DNA of 64,000 nt from Poriferisodalis sp965226645. Lineage in GTDB: Bacteria > Actinomycetota > Acidimicrobiia > Acidimicrobiales > Poriferisodalaceae. Positions within the stretch are counted from its first letter, which is position 1, and every line of letters starts with the position of its first letter. Location: positions 434,001-498,000 of the forward strand of contig CBDDDL010000004.1 in the NCBI GenBank assembly GCA_965226645.1. Direction: 5' to 3'. Both the position numbers and the translations under genes were made by a program. The notes under the pieces are model-generated. The model ran no database searches, had not been told where the DNA came from, and worked only from the letters and a program-made list of their open reading frames with translations. Below are positions 23,549-31,944 of this stretch, piece by piece.

Positions 23549-25260
23549 GATGCTGTCCGGACCGAAGAGTCGGCCATCGAGGTTGGCGGCGCCGGCTCGC
23601 CCACAAGCGGCGTGTGACAGGCAACGAAGCGGCCGGGCGCGATCTCGCGCATCTCCGGCTCCTCGTCCGCGCATCGCTGCGCTGCCAGCGGGCAGCGGGT
23701 CCGGAAGCGGCAGCCCGACGGCGGCGACAGCGGAGACGGCAGTTCGCCGCCGATCTTGCTGCTGTCCCCGATGGGGGCCTCGGGGTCCGGATGAGGGATG
23801 GCCGCCAACAGCAGGTCGGTATACGGATGCGCCGGTTGGGAATACAGCGGGCCAGATTCGCTGACTTCGCAAAGCTTGCCGAGGTACATCACCGCCACGC
23901 GGTCGCTCACGTTCTTGACCACAGCCAAGTCGTGCGCGATGAACACCAGCGTGAGCCCCATCAGGTTCTTGAGATCCTCGAGCAGGTTCAGGATCTGCGC
24001 CTGAACCGAGACGTCAAGCGCCGAGACCGGCTCATCGCAGATGATCACCTGCGGCACGCTGACAAGCGCCCTCGCAATCGAGAGCCGCTGGGCCTGCCCG
24101 CCGGAGAACTCCCAGGGGCGCCGGTCCAGCGCATCGTCGGGATTGATCCCGACATAGGTGAGCACTTCGCGCACTCGCGGGTCCGCTCGTTCGCGCAGTT
24201 CTTGCCGGTTGGCGTGATACCGGCGACGAATCCAGACGAACAGCAGCGTGTCGACGACGCCGGAGGCGACCAGGACAACGAGCTTTGGCGAGTCGTCGAG
24301 ACCCCCGATGTAGAAGACCTGCAACACGACCATCGCAGAAAGCGACGTCGCAACGGCGCTTGTTCCAGCCAGTGCAGGTCGAACGAGCGACACCAGGAGC
24401 CACGAGACGAGCACCACTGTGATCGTCCCCAGCAGTCCAGAGTTGACCCAGTGTGCCCATCCGCCAAAACTCGACCACGTCCGCCACAAAAGGAACGCGC
24501 TCGCCGCGGTCGTCGCGACGACGCCGACGAGCCCGACCGAAGTTGGGACCGCGCCGAATTGCCGTGACATCAAACCGAACGGCAGCATCAACATCAGCAG
24601 GATCCATGCGACGCCCAACACGGCGAATACGGCGCCGACAGCGAGCGACAGTGCCAACGCCGGGAATCCGATGATCGCTGCGGGCACTTCCGTCCAGCCC
24701 AACAGGCTCTCAGCGGCCCGCTCCTCGACCGTCTCCGATGCGATCCAGAGCACGAATGCCACTGACATCGCGAAGCCCAGAATGCGCATCGGCTTTGCCA
24801 CTCGGCCGGCCAAGCCCTGCACGAGCGCTGCGACCTTCTCCTGCCACACGGCGATGGCGGATCGCCGCGCCAAGTTGTCCCACGCGATGAACAGCGGTTC
24901 GGCCACGATGTCACGCACCGTGCGCCTCGGATTCAGCGAGGAAATCGGGTCCTGGTAGATCATCTGCAACTGCGGGCGAATGAGCCGCATCGCCTCGTCG
25001 TCGAGATCGGTCAGCTCTTGGCCGCCGAGCTGCACCGAACCCGAGGTGGGCCTCGGCAGCTGCAGCATCGCCCTGCCGGTCGTGCTCTTGCCGCAGCCGG
25101 ATTCGCCGACAAGGCCGAGTGTCTCGCCTTCCATGATGTCCAGCGACACCCCGGACACGGCGTACACGGTGCGACCGCCGGCCGCGGGGAACTCCACCAC
25201 CATGTCTCGTGCGCTGACGAGTGCGTTGGGACGCAGATGGGCGTTGCCGCGCCCGGCCAT
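23545..25260 (-). CDS. Opp/Dpp-type ABC ATPase interrupted by a membrane domain
   Basis: A 571-residue OppF/DppF relative, against about 330 for the family. Walker A GESGCGKST (residues 52-60) and Q-loop IYQDPISSLNP (101-111) are followed by about 230 extra residues (126-355). After these come the signature EFSGGQAQR (384-392), Walker B VIICDEPVSALD and H-loop IAHDLAVV. The extra segment has five or six hydrophobic helices, for example around 158-174, 195-226, 240-258, 274-295 and 326-345. The frame is continuous and the catalytic motifs are intact. The C-terminal Cys-rich Opp extension is also present. The start ATG overlaps the permease stop by one base. Confidence 0.88.
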   Translation of the reverse strand: MAGRGNAHLRPNALVSARDMVVEFPAAGGRTVYAVSGVSLDIMEGETLGLVGESGCGKSTTGRAMLQLPRPTSGSVQLGGQELTDLDDEAMRLIRPQLQMIYQDPISSLNPRRTVRDIVAEPLFIAWDNLARRSAIAVWQEKVAALVQGLAGRVAKPMRILGFAMSVAFVLWIASETVEERAAESLLGWTEVPAAIIGFPALALSLAVGAVFAVLGVAWILLMLMLPFGLMSRQFGAVPTSVGLVGVVATTAASAFLLWRTWSSFGGWAHWVNSGLLGTITVVLVSWLLVSLVRPALAGTSAVATSLSAMVVLQVFYIGGLDDSPKLVVLVASGVVDTLLFVWIRRRYHANRQELRERADPRVREVLTYVGINPDDALDRRPWEFSGGQAQRLSIARALVSVPQVIICDEPVSALDVSVQAQILNLLEDLKNLMGLTLVFIAHDLAVVKNVSDRVAVMYLGKLCEVSESGPLYSQPAHPYTDLLLAAIPHPDPEAPIGDSSKIGGELPSPLSPPSGCRFRTRCPLAAQRCADEEPEMREIAPGRFVACHTPLVGEPAPPTSMADSSVRTAS

Positions 25261-26090
25261 CAGAGGACCGATTCCCTTGGCTCGAAGTGCTGCTGGAGCT
25301 TGTCGCCGACGAAGTTCAGCGCCAGCACGGTGACGAACATCGTGATGGCCGGCATCAGGCTGATGTGGGCTGCGACATCGAGGTTCGTGCGCCCTTTGCT
25401 GATCATGTCGCCCCAGGTGGGCGTGGGAGGCGGAACGCTGAGGCCCAGGAAGGCGACGGCACCTTCGACGACGATGAGGCCGGCCATGATGATCAGCGAA
25501 TAGCTGATCAACGAAGGCGCCACGTTCGGCAGCACCTCGCGGAACAGCACCCTGCCGTCACGCGCACCCAGCGTGCGCGCCGCTAGCACGAAGTCCTGCC
25601 CAGCCCACGTCAGCGTCGCTGCGCGTACCACCCTGGCGATCGGCGCAATGGACAACAGCACAAAGGTGAAGATCAGAATGAAGACTCGGCGCTGAGCCTC
25701 CGAATCCAGGAACAGCACAAGCGCAAGGAACAGGATCAGCGGCGGGATCACAATCGTGGCGCTCAACGTGGCAGTGAGCCAGCGATCGATCCGGCCGCCG
25801 TAGTAGCCCGAGACCATGCCCAGCAAACCGCCGATCGCCAACGCGAGCAGCGTGCCGACGGTCGAGATCACCAAGCTCACTTGGGCCCCGTAGATCACGC
25901 GGCTGAACACGTCCCGGCCGACCGCATCGTTGCCGAACCAGTGCGTCAGGCTCGGGCCTGACTTCGAGGTGCCTGCGAAGGTCTCCGCGGGATGCTTGAG
26001 AGGCAGCACGTCGGCGAAGATCGCCGCGAGGCCCAGCACCGTCAGAAACACGACAGCCAGCCAGAAGAAGAACCCGAGCCGCTTACCCAC
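25260..26090 (-). CDS. Oligopeptide/dipeptide-type ABC permease (DppC)
   Basis: A 276-residue permease with about six membrane segments. The family N-terminal pattern FGNDAVGRDVFSRVIYGAQV is near residue 52, and the EAA-type loop near residue 165 reads VLAARTLGARDGRVLFREVL, followed by LPN. The start GTG 26090 lies inside the end of the upstream permease gene (8-nt overlap). It forms the channel with DppB; the substrate is unknown. Confidence 0.93.
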   Translation of the reverse strand: MGKRLGFFFWLAVVFLTVLGLAAIFADVLPLKHPAETFAGTSKSGPSLTHWFGNDAVGRDVFSRVIYGAQVSLVISTVGTLLALAIGGLLGMVSGYYGGRIDRWLTATLSATIVIPPLILFLALVLFLDSEAQRRVFILIFTFVLLSIAPIARVVRAATLTWAGQDFVLAARTLGARDGRVLFREVLPNVAPSLISYSLIIMAGLIVVEGAVAFLGLSVPPPTPTWGDMISKGRTNLDVAAHISLMPAITMFVTVLALNFVGDKLQQHFEPRESVL

Positions 26091-27231
26091 GCGATGCGAC
26101 CTCCCTGCCGCGCAGCCGTGGATCGAGCGCGAGATACAGGAAATCGGACATGGTCAGCACGACGATGAACAGCGCCGAGATGACCAGTACCCCGCCCTGT
26201 ACCGCTATGAAGTCGCGCTGGGTCACGCCCAGGAAGATGTAGGCGCCGACGCCCGGAATCGTGAAGATGAACTCGATGATCAGCGCTCCGCCGATCAGCA
26301 AGCCGACGGTGAGTCCGACGACGGTCAGCAGGGTGAAGCTGGACGGACGCAGAGCATGGCGCCACAGGATGCGACGGGTGGGCAGGCCCTTGCTGCGAGC
26401 AAGATCGATGAATGGCAGCCGCAGCGTTCCGATCATGTCCGATCGCAACAGGCGCATGAACACGGCGGCCTGCCCCATCGCCAGCGACAGAGACGGCAAC
26501 GCCAAGTGCTTGAAATGGAGCACCGGGTCATCGCCCAATGGCACGTAGCGGGCTGCGGGCAAGGCATGGAAACCGACTTCGTTGCCGAACACGCTCAGAC
26601 CGCCGACAGCGAAGAACAGCACCAAGAGCACCGCCATCACATAGTTCGGCGTTGCAAGAAACCCGAGCATCACGTTGTTGATGCCGCGATCTGTCGACGT
26701 GCCCTGCCGATAGCCGGCCCAGACTCCCAGCGGCAGTGACACGACCAAGGCGATGATGACTGAGTAGGTCATCAGCTGCAGGGTCGGCGTCATCGAACGA
26801 GAGATCCCGTCGGCGACTTCCTCGCGCAGCACGATCGAGTTGCCGAGATCGCCGAGCACGACGCCGCCGAGCCAATCCCCATACCGATTGAAGAACGGCT
26901 GGTCCAAACCGAGCTCGGTCCGGACGATCTCGATCTGGTCGGGCGTCGCCGCCGGTCCCAGGAGGTTGATGGCCGGATCGCCGGGCAAGCTCGCCATCAG
27001 CGCGAACACGACGAACGACACCATGACCAGCACGGGAATCAAGGCCGCGAGCCGGCGCAACGCGTAACGGCCGTCGGCGATCGCTGCGCCTAGCGTTCCG
27101 ATGCCTACGAGCACGCCGAACGTCCAGCTGAACGGTGGGCGCCAGAACCACGCCCATGCGACTGTCGCTACCAGGGCGATGGCGACGATGCGCCCGAGCT
27201 GATCACGTACGGCTTGTTTCATCTGGCTCAA
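26083..27231 (-). CDS. Oligopeptide/dipeptide-type ABC permease (DppB), N-terminally extended
   Basis: A 382-residue permease. The core begins near residue 54 with ALRRLAALIPVLVMVSFVVF and has SLPGDPA, TPDQIEIVRTELGLDQP and the EAA loop IDLARSKGLPTRRILWRHAL. In front of it are two further hydrophobic segments (about residues 15-32 and 37-52) not found in usual DppB proteins of about 310-340 residues. It is the third gene of the operon, 31 bp after the binding protein. Confidence 0.92.
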   Translation of the reverse strand: MSQMKQAVRDQLGRIVAIALVATVAWAWFWRPPFSWTFGVLVGIGTLGAAIADGRYALRRLAALIPVLVMVSFVVFALMASLPGDPAINLLGPAATPDQIEIVRTELGLDQPFFNRYGDWLGGVVLGDLGNSIVLREEVADGISRSMTPTLQLMTYSVIIALVVSLPLGVWAGYRQGTSTDRGINNVMLGFLATPNYVMAVLLVLFFAVGGLSVFGNEVGFHALPAARYVPLGDDPVLHFKHLALPSLSLAMGQAAVFMRLLRSDMIGTLRLPFIDLARSKGLPTRRILWRHALRPSSFTLLTVVGLTVGLLIGGALIIEFIFTIPGVGAYIFLGVTQRDFIAVQGGVLVISALFIVVLTMSDFLYLALDPRLRGREVASRG

Positions 27232-27262
27232 TGTGTGACCCGCGTTGCCCTTCGGTGTGCGT

Positions 27263-29287
27263 TCAACGGTGACACTTGCCTTCCGTACACCAGATTTGGG
27301 TCATGTGGTGCTTGCCGGAGATCACCGGGAACACGTTCTCATCGTTGCCCGGGATCGGCAGATCTGTGAGGTTCTGCACCCGCGGGTTGGCGATGATCCC
27401 CCACAGCGTCCAGTGGGTCCAGAAATTCCAGACGTTGCGCCCGAACGCCCGGTTCACATCCTCAGCAGCCGCCTGACGGGCAGCTGGGTCCGGATCGTGC
27501 CGGATGACCTGGAACGCCGCATCGATTTCAGGATCCTGGAAACGCCCGAAGTTCAGCGCAAGCTCGGGCACCGTGGGATCGATCGGACTCGCTGTCGACG
27601 AACTCCACCAGAACCATTGCTCTACGGGATCTACGCCGCCGTGGTTGCGCCAACTCTTCATCTGGTAGACGCCGGCCAGCGCCAGGTTGATGTACTGACC
27701 CTGTTCGATCGGTTGGATCGACACCGCGAGCTCTTCACCGAAGACTTCGCTCCACATCGCAACAACGAGTTCGTTTGACTCGACGTTGAATGTGTCGTTG
27801 GTGGTGTTGAACGAGAACGCCACCGGGTTCTGGCCGCTGTCGGCCTTGCATTGCTCGAATTCGGCCTGAGCTGCCTGCGGATCGTAGGACGGGTATCCGC
27901 TGTCTTCGAGGTACCCCACGCTGCCGGGAGGGAACGGTCCGTTTGCTACCTTCACGAGGCCCTGATGACGTTCATCGACGAAGCGCTCGCCGTCGAATGC
28001 GTGCGCGAGCGCCTTGCGGCAACTCAGGTGAACCAGCGGATTTGCCCTGTTGAGCCCGAGCGGATCCATCGCAATCGGTTCTTCGAAGCCGCGCACGAAT
28101 GACAGCACCGGATTCACCCCCGACGCCACGTTGATGATGCTGTGGCTGGTCTCGCCGTAGTCGTTCGCCTGCAATAAGACAAAGTCCTCGTCACTTTCGT
28201 ACTTGGCGATTTCATCAGCGTTCGACGTGTGGATGATGTCGAATTGCCCGGCCTTCAGCCCGTTCGAGCGACCTTGAATGTCGACCGCCACCACGAACTC
28301 GATCTCATCGAGATAGGGAAATTCCTCGCCCGTGATGCCGTTGGGGCCACGCCAGTAGTCAGGGTTCCGCTCAGCGATGAAGCTGTTGCCGTTGCCCGGC
28401 GTATAGCTGACGAACTTGAATGCGCCCAGCCCGACTGGAGCTGCGGGATTGCCCGTCGCCGCCGCCTTGCCCGCCGCCTTCATCTCCGCAGACAACGGCG
28501 AGGCCGTCGACACGTACAACGGATTGTTCGGCAGCGTCTCCAGCCATGCCGGAGAGAACATGAAACCGCACGATTCGGCACGCAAGCCGGGTGCGAGGCT
28601 CGTGGCCGCCGACAACCCGAACGTGACCGTCACCGTCTGGCCCTCACCCACGACGTCGTCGACGCCCGAGAACGCCGGACCAGTCAGCTGGCTGAGCCGG
28701 CAGAGATTGATGTTGTAGGCCACCGTCTCGCCGGTCAACGGCGTCCCGTCGTGGAACAAGATCCCGTCACGGATCGTCATCATCCACTCGGTGAAGTCCT
28801 CGTTGTGAGTCTCGGACTCCACCAGATACGGCACGATTTCGCCGTCGGCGTCGGTCACGTAGAGCGAATCGCTGACCGCCCGCATGATCATCCGGCAGCT
28901 GATCGCGCACGACGATGCGTACGGCGTGAACGGATTGGCCGTGTCGGCCTCGATGGCGTACACGAGCCTGCCGCCGTGAGCCGGGCCGGTGTCGATCTCT
29001 CGTGTGTCCTCGCCGGTTGCCTCTCCGGCCTCGCGTGCTGCAACGACCTCTTCGGGGGCGGGATCGTCGGTTACAGGAGCCGGAGCGACCGTGGAACCGG
29101 TCTCGGGATCTGCGCCGGTGCCGTCGTCGCCGGGGCTGTCGCTTCCGCCGCACGCAACTGCAACCAACGCGGGTGTCGCGAACACCGCAACACAGCCCAG
29201 CCGCCATCGGACCGCCACTGCCCGAGCCGAGGCGCGGTGCTCGTTGCGGATTCTGCTGGCAACACGCCCCGTCTGGCATGACTGCAT
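27263..29287 (-). CDS. ABC transporter substrate-binding lipoprotein (family 5), copy 1
   Basis: A 674-residue extracellular solute-binding protein of the SBP_bac_5 family. The signal ends in a lipobox-like LVAVACGG. An acidic linker follows, then GGRLVYAIEADTANPFTPY and the core motif MTIRDGILFHDGTPLTGETV. The paired Cys in SSCAISCRM and the closing WCTEGKC are shared with copy 2. ATG 29287 has GGGAGG 10 nt upstream. It presents substrate to the DppBC permeases encoded just downstream. Confidence 0.92.
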   Translation of the reverse strand: MQSCQTGRVASRIRNEHRASARAVAVRWRLGCVAVFATPALVAVACGGSDSPGDDGTGADPETGSTVAPAPVTDDPAPEEVVAAREAGEATGEDTREIDTGPAHGGRLVYAIEADTANPFTPYASSCAISCRMIMRAVSDSLYVTDADGEIVPYLVESETHNEDFTEWMMTIRDGILFHDGTPLTGETVAYNINLCRLSQLTGPAFSGVDDVVGEGQTVTVTFGLSAATSLAPGLRAESCGFMFSPAWLETLPNNPLYVSTASPLSAEMKAAGKAAATGNPAAPVGLGAFKFVSYTPGNGNSFIAERNPDYWRGPNGITGEEFPYLDEIEFVVAVDIQGRSNGLKAGQFDIIHTSNADEIAKYESDEDFVLLQANDYGETSHSIINVASGVNPVLSFVRGFEEPIAMDPLGLNRANPLVHLSCRKALAHAFDGERFVDERHQGLVKVANGPFPPGSVGYLEDSGYPSYDPQAAQAEFEQCKADSGQNPVAFSFNTTNDTFNVESNELVVAMWSEVFGEELAVSIQPIEQGQYINLALAGVYQMKSWRNHGGVDPVEQWFWWSSSTASPIDPTVPELALNFGRFQDPEIDAAFQVIRHDPDPAARQAAAEDVNRAFGRNVWNFWTHWTLWGIIANPRVQNLTDLPIPGNDENVFPVISGKHHMTQIWCTEGKCHR

Positions 29288-29386
29288 CGTCGGTTGACCT
29301 CCCGCGCCAGACCCCGCCACCCAGCGCGCAAGCTACTAGCCCGCGTCAGCGCCAAGTGTCGTCTTCGAAACGACGCTGCGTCGTGT

Positions 29387-31420
29387 TCAGCCTTGGCAGT
29401 TGCCTTCTGTGCACCAGATCTGGCCCAGGTGGTGCTTGCCCGAGATCACCGGGAACGTGTTCTCATCGTTGCCCGGAATCGGCAGGTCTGTGATGTTCTG
29501 TACCCGCGGGTTCGCGATGATCCCCCACAGCGTCCAGTACGTCCAGAGGTTCCAGACATTTCGTCCGAATGCCCGGTTGACCTCTTCCGCAGCCGCCTTG
29601 CGGGCAACTGGGTCCGGGTTGTGCCGGATGGCCAGGAACGCCGCATCGATCTCAGGATCCTGAAAACGCCCGAAGTTCAGCGCAAGCTCGGGAACCGTCG
29701 GATCGATCGGACTCGCCGTTGCAGAATGCCACCAGTACCACTGCTCGGACGGGTCAACGCCGCCGTGGTTGCGCCAACCCTGCATCTGGAACACACCGGC
29801 CAGGGCCAGGTTGATGTACTGACCCTGCTCGATGGGCTGGATCGAGACGACCAGCTCGTCGCCAAGGGTCTCGGTCCAGAGGGCCACGATGAGTTCGTTC
29901 GACTCGACATTGAACGCGTCGTTCGTCGTGTTGAACGCGAACGCCACCGGGTTCTGGCCGCTGTCGGCCTTGCACTGCTCGAATTCGGCCCGTGCCGCGT
30001 CCGGATCGTACGACGGATAGCCGCTGTCCTCCAGGTAGCCAATGCTGCCAGGCGGGAATGGGCCGTTCGCCACCTTCACCAAGCCCTGGTGGCGTTCGTT
30101 TGCGAAGCGCTCGCCGTCGAACGCGAGTGCAAGCGCCTTGCGGCAGCTGAGGTAAACAAGCGGGTTCGTCGAATTGAGCCCGAGCGGGTCCATCGCAAGC
30201 GGTTCTGCTGCGCCTCGCACGAACGCAAGCACCGGGTTCACACCCGCCGCCACGTTGATGAGGTTGTGGCTGGTCTCGCCGTAGTCGTTTGCCTGCAGGA
30301 GAACGAAGTCGTCGCCCTCGTACTTGGAGATCTCATCGGCGTTCGCCGTGTGGATGATGTCGAACTGGCCGGCTCTCAGCCCGTTCGAGCGGCCCTGAAT
30401 GTCCACAGCAACCACGAACTCGATCTCATCCAGATACGGCAGATTCTCGCCGGTGATGCCGTTGGCGCCGCGCCAGTAGTCGGAGTTCCGCTCGGCGATG
30501 AAGCTGTTGCCGTTGCCCGGCGTGTAGCTCACGATCTTGAATGCGCCCAGCCCGACGGGCATGGACGGATCACCCGTTGCTCCCGCCTTGGCCGCTTCCT
30601 TCATCTCGTCGGGCAGCGGCGAGGCTGGCGACACGTACAGCGGATTGTTCGGCAGTGTCTCGAGCCACGCCTGGCTGAACATCTGGCCGCACACTTCGGC
30701 CCGCCCTGCAGGGCCGATGCCGGTTGCCAGCGGCTGTCCGGGACTGGCGGTGACCGTGACCGTCTGGCCCTCGCCGGTGACGTCGGCAATGCCCAGCCAC
30801 GCCGGCCCGGTGAGTTGGCTCAGGCGGCACAGATTGATGTTGTAGGCCACGACCTCACCGGTCAACGGTGTCCCATCGTGGAAGGTGATGCCGTCGCGCA
30901 GCGTCATCGTCCACACCATGTAGTCGTCGCTGTGAGTCTCCGTTTCCACGAGGTACGGCACGATGTCGCCGTCGCTGTCCGTGATGTACAGCGAGTCGGT
31001 GATAGCTCGGAAGATCATGCGGCAGCTGATTGCGCACGACGAGGCGAAGTGCACGAACGGATTCGCCGTGTCGGCTTCAATGCCGTACACGAGCCTGCCG
31101 CCATGGGTCGGGCCGGTCTCGACCTCTCGTGTGTCCTCGCCGGTTGCCTCGCCGGCCTCGCGTGCCGCGACGACCTCGTCCTGTTCGCCCTCGCCCTCGC
31201 CCTCGCCCTCGTCCGGGGCGACGGTTTCTGCAGGCGTTTCGTCGGGCGCCGCGTCGTCATCTGTAGCGCTGTCGCCGCCACCGCATGCAACGGCAATGAG
31301 CCCGAAGACGGCGAAGATCGCAACCAGGATCAGCCGCCGTCGGCGTGCCCTCCCGGGAACAGAGGCACGCTGCCATTTTGGAAGCTCGGCGGCATCGCGC
31401 CGCGTCTGGCTGTGTTGCAT
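29387..31420 (-). CDS. ABC transporter substrate-binding lipoprotein (family 5), copy 2
   Basis: A 677-residue paralogue of the next gene, with long identical stretches such as EVVAAREAGEATGEDTRE and FGRFQDPEIDAAF. Differences concentrate in the signal, in the linker (Glu/Gly repeats EGEGEGEGE) and in scattered pocket residues. The lipobox is LIAVACGGG. ATG 31420 has GGGAGG upstream in the same context as copy 1. It is the first gene of the operon. The pair arose by tandem duplication and may widen or split substrate range. Confidence 0.92.
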   Translation of the reverse strand: MQHSQTRRDAAELPKWQRASVPGRARRRRLILVAIFAVFGLIAVACGGGDSATDDDAAPDETPAETVAPDEGEGEGEGEQDEVVAAREAGEATGEDTREVETGPTHGGRLVYGIEADTANPFVHFASSCAISCRMIFRAITDSLYITDSDGDIVPYLVETETHSDDYMVWTMTLRDGITFHDGTPLTGEVVAYNINLCRLSQLTGPAWLGIADVTGEGQTVTVTASPGQPLATGIGPAGRAEVCGQMFSQAWLETLPNNPLYVSPASPLPDEMKEAAKAGATGDPSMPVGLGAFKIVSYTPGNGNSFIAERNSDYWRGANGITGENLPYLDEIEFVVAVDIQGRSNGLRAGQFDIIHTANADEISKYEGDDFVLLQANDYGETSHNLINVAAGVNPVLAFVRGAAEPLAMDPLGLNSTNPLVYLSCRKALALAFDGERFANERHQGLVKVANGPFPPGSIGYLEDSGYPSYDPDAARAEFEQCKADSGQNPVAFAFNTTNDAFNVESNELIVALWTETLGDELVVSIQPIEQGQYINLALAGVFQMQGWRNHGGVDPSEQWYWWHSATASPIDPTVPELALNFGRFQDPEIDAAFLAIRHNPDPVARKAAAEEVNRAFGRNVWNLWTYWTLWGIIANPRVQNITDLPIPGNDENTFPVISGKHHLGQIWCTEGNCQG

Positions 31421-31549
31421 CGTCGGTAGTCCTCCCGCGAGGCGCCGGCTCGGCGCCTAACGCGCAAACTACTAGGCGCATGTCACGTCAAATGCCTCCT
31501 TCGTCGAATGTCCCGAATCGACCGGCGTCGAGACCGCTACCGTGCGTGC

Positions 31550-31622
31550 GGGCCGGTAGCTCAGTGGTCAGAGCAGGCGACTCATAATCGCTGGGTCGTG
31601 GGTTCGATCCCCACCCGGCCCA
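31550..31622 (+). tRNA. tRNA-Met (CAU)
   Basis: Cloverleaf starting GGGCCGGTAGCTCAGTGGTC. The anticodon stem-loop GCGACTCATAATCGC gives anticodon CAU. The T arm is GTGGGTTCGATCCCCAC, the acceptor closes CCGGCCC, and the discriminator is A. CCA is not encoded. Elongator Met is preferred; tRNA-Ile2, which also carries CAU before lysidine modification, cannot be excluded. Confidence 0.88.
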
Positions 31623-31783
31623 CACCAAGTGACCAGACGTTCAGGTCGTATCGCCACCTCAGCGACGGCGCTGAGCGCCTGTTCGACGCAACGACGGAAC
31701 TCTGTGATCAATGAGGCACAGCGGCGCAGCTACTGCTCGGTATCGTTGCCTCTCGCAGTGGGACCGCACCGCGGCCCGCGCCT

Positions 31784-31856
31784 TCCGGGGTAGCTCAGTT
31801 GGCAGAGCAGCGGACTGTTAATCCGTTTGTCGTGGGTTCGAGCCCCACCCCCGGAG
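31784..31856 (+). tRNA. tRNA-Asn (GUU)
   Basis: Cloverleaf starting TCCGGGGTAGCTCAGTTGGC. The anticodon loop CTGTTAA gives GUU. The T arm is GTGGGTTCGAGCCCCAC, the acceptor closes CCCCGGA and the discriminator is G. CCA is not encoded; a T-run (CTTTTT) follows directly and may end transcription. The 160-bp gap between the two tRNAs has no visible gene. Confidence 0.93.
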
Positions 31857-31905
31857 CTTTTTGGCCTGTGCGCCGCATCCGGCGCTCAGCCGGAAGCATC
31901 AGGCT

Positions 31906-31944
31906 GGGGTATCAGACTGGGGTATCAGACTGGGGTATCAGACT
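31906..31944. repeat. 13-bp tandem repeat, three copies, over the dnaG stop
   Basis: GGGGTATCAGACT is repeated exactly at 31906, 31919 and 31932. The dnaG stop (TCA at 31925) lies in the middle unit, so unit number decides where the primase ends: 13 is not a multiple of three, and each unit carries a TGA on the minus strand in a different frame. Confidence 0.9.

Noticed and set aside
31550..31622. Initiator tRNA-fMet
   Set aside because: The anticodon stem lacks the three consecutive G-C pairs of initiators, and the acceptor has a normal first base pair (G-C), so it is an elongator-type tRNA.
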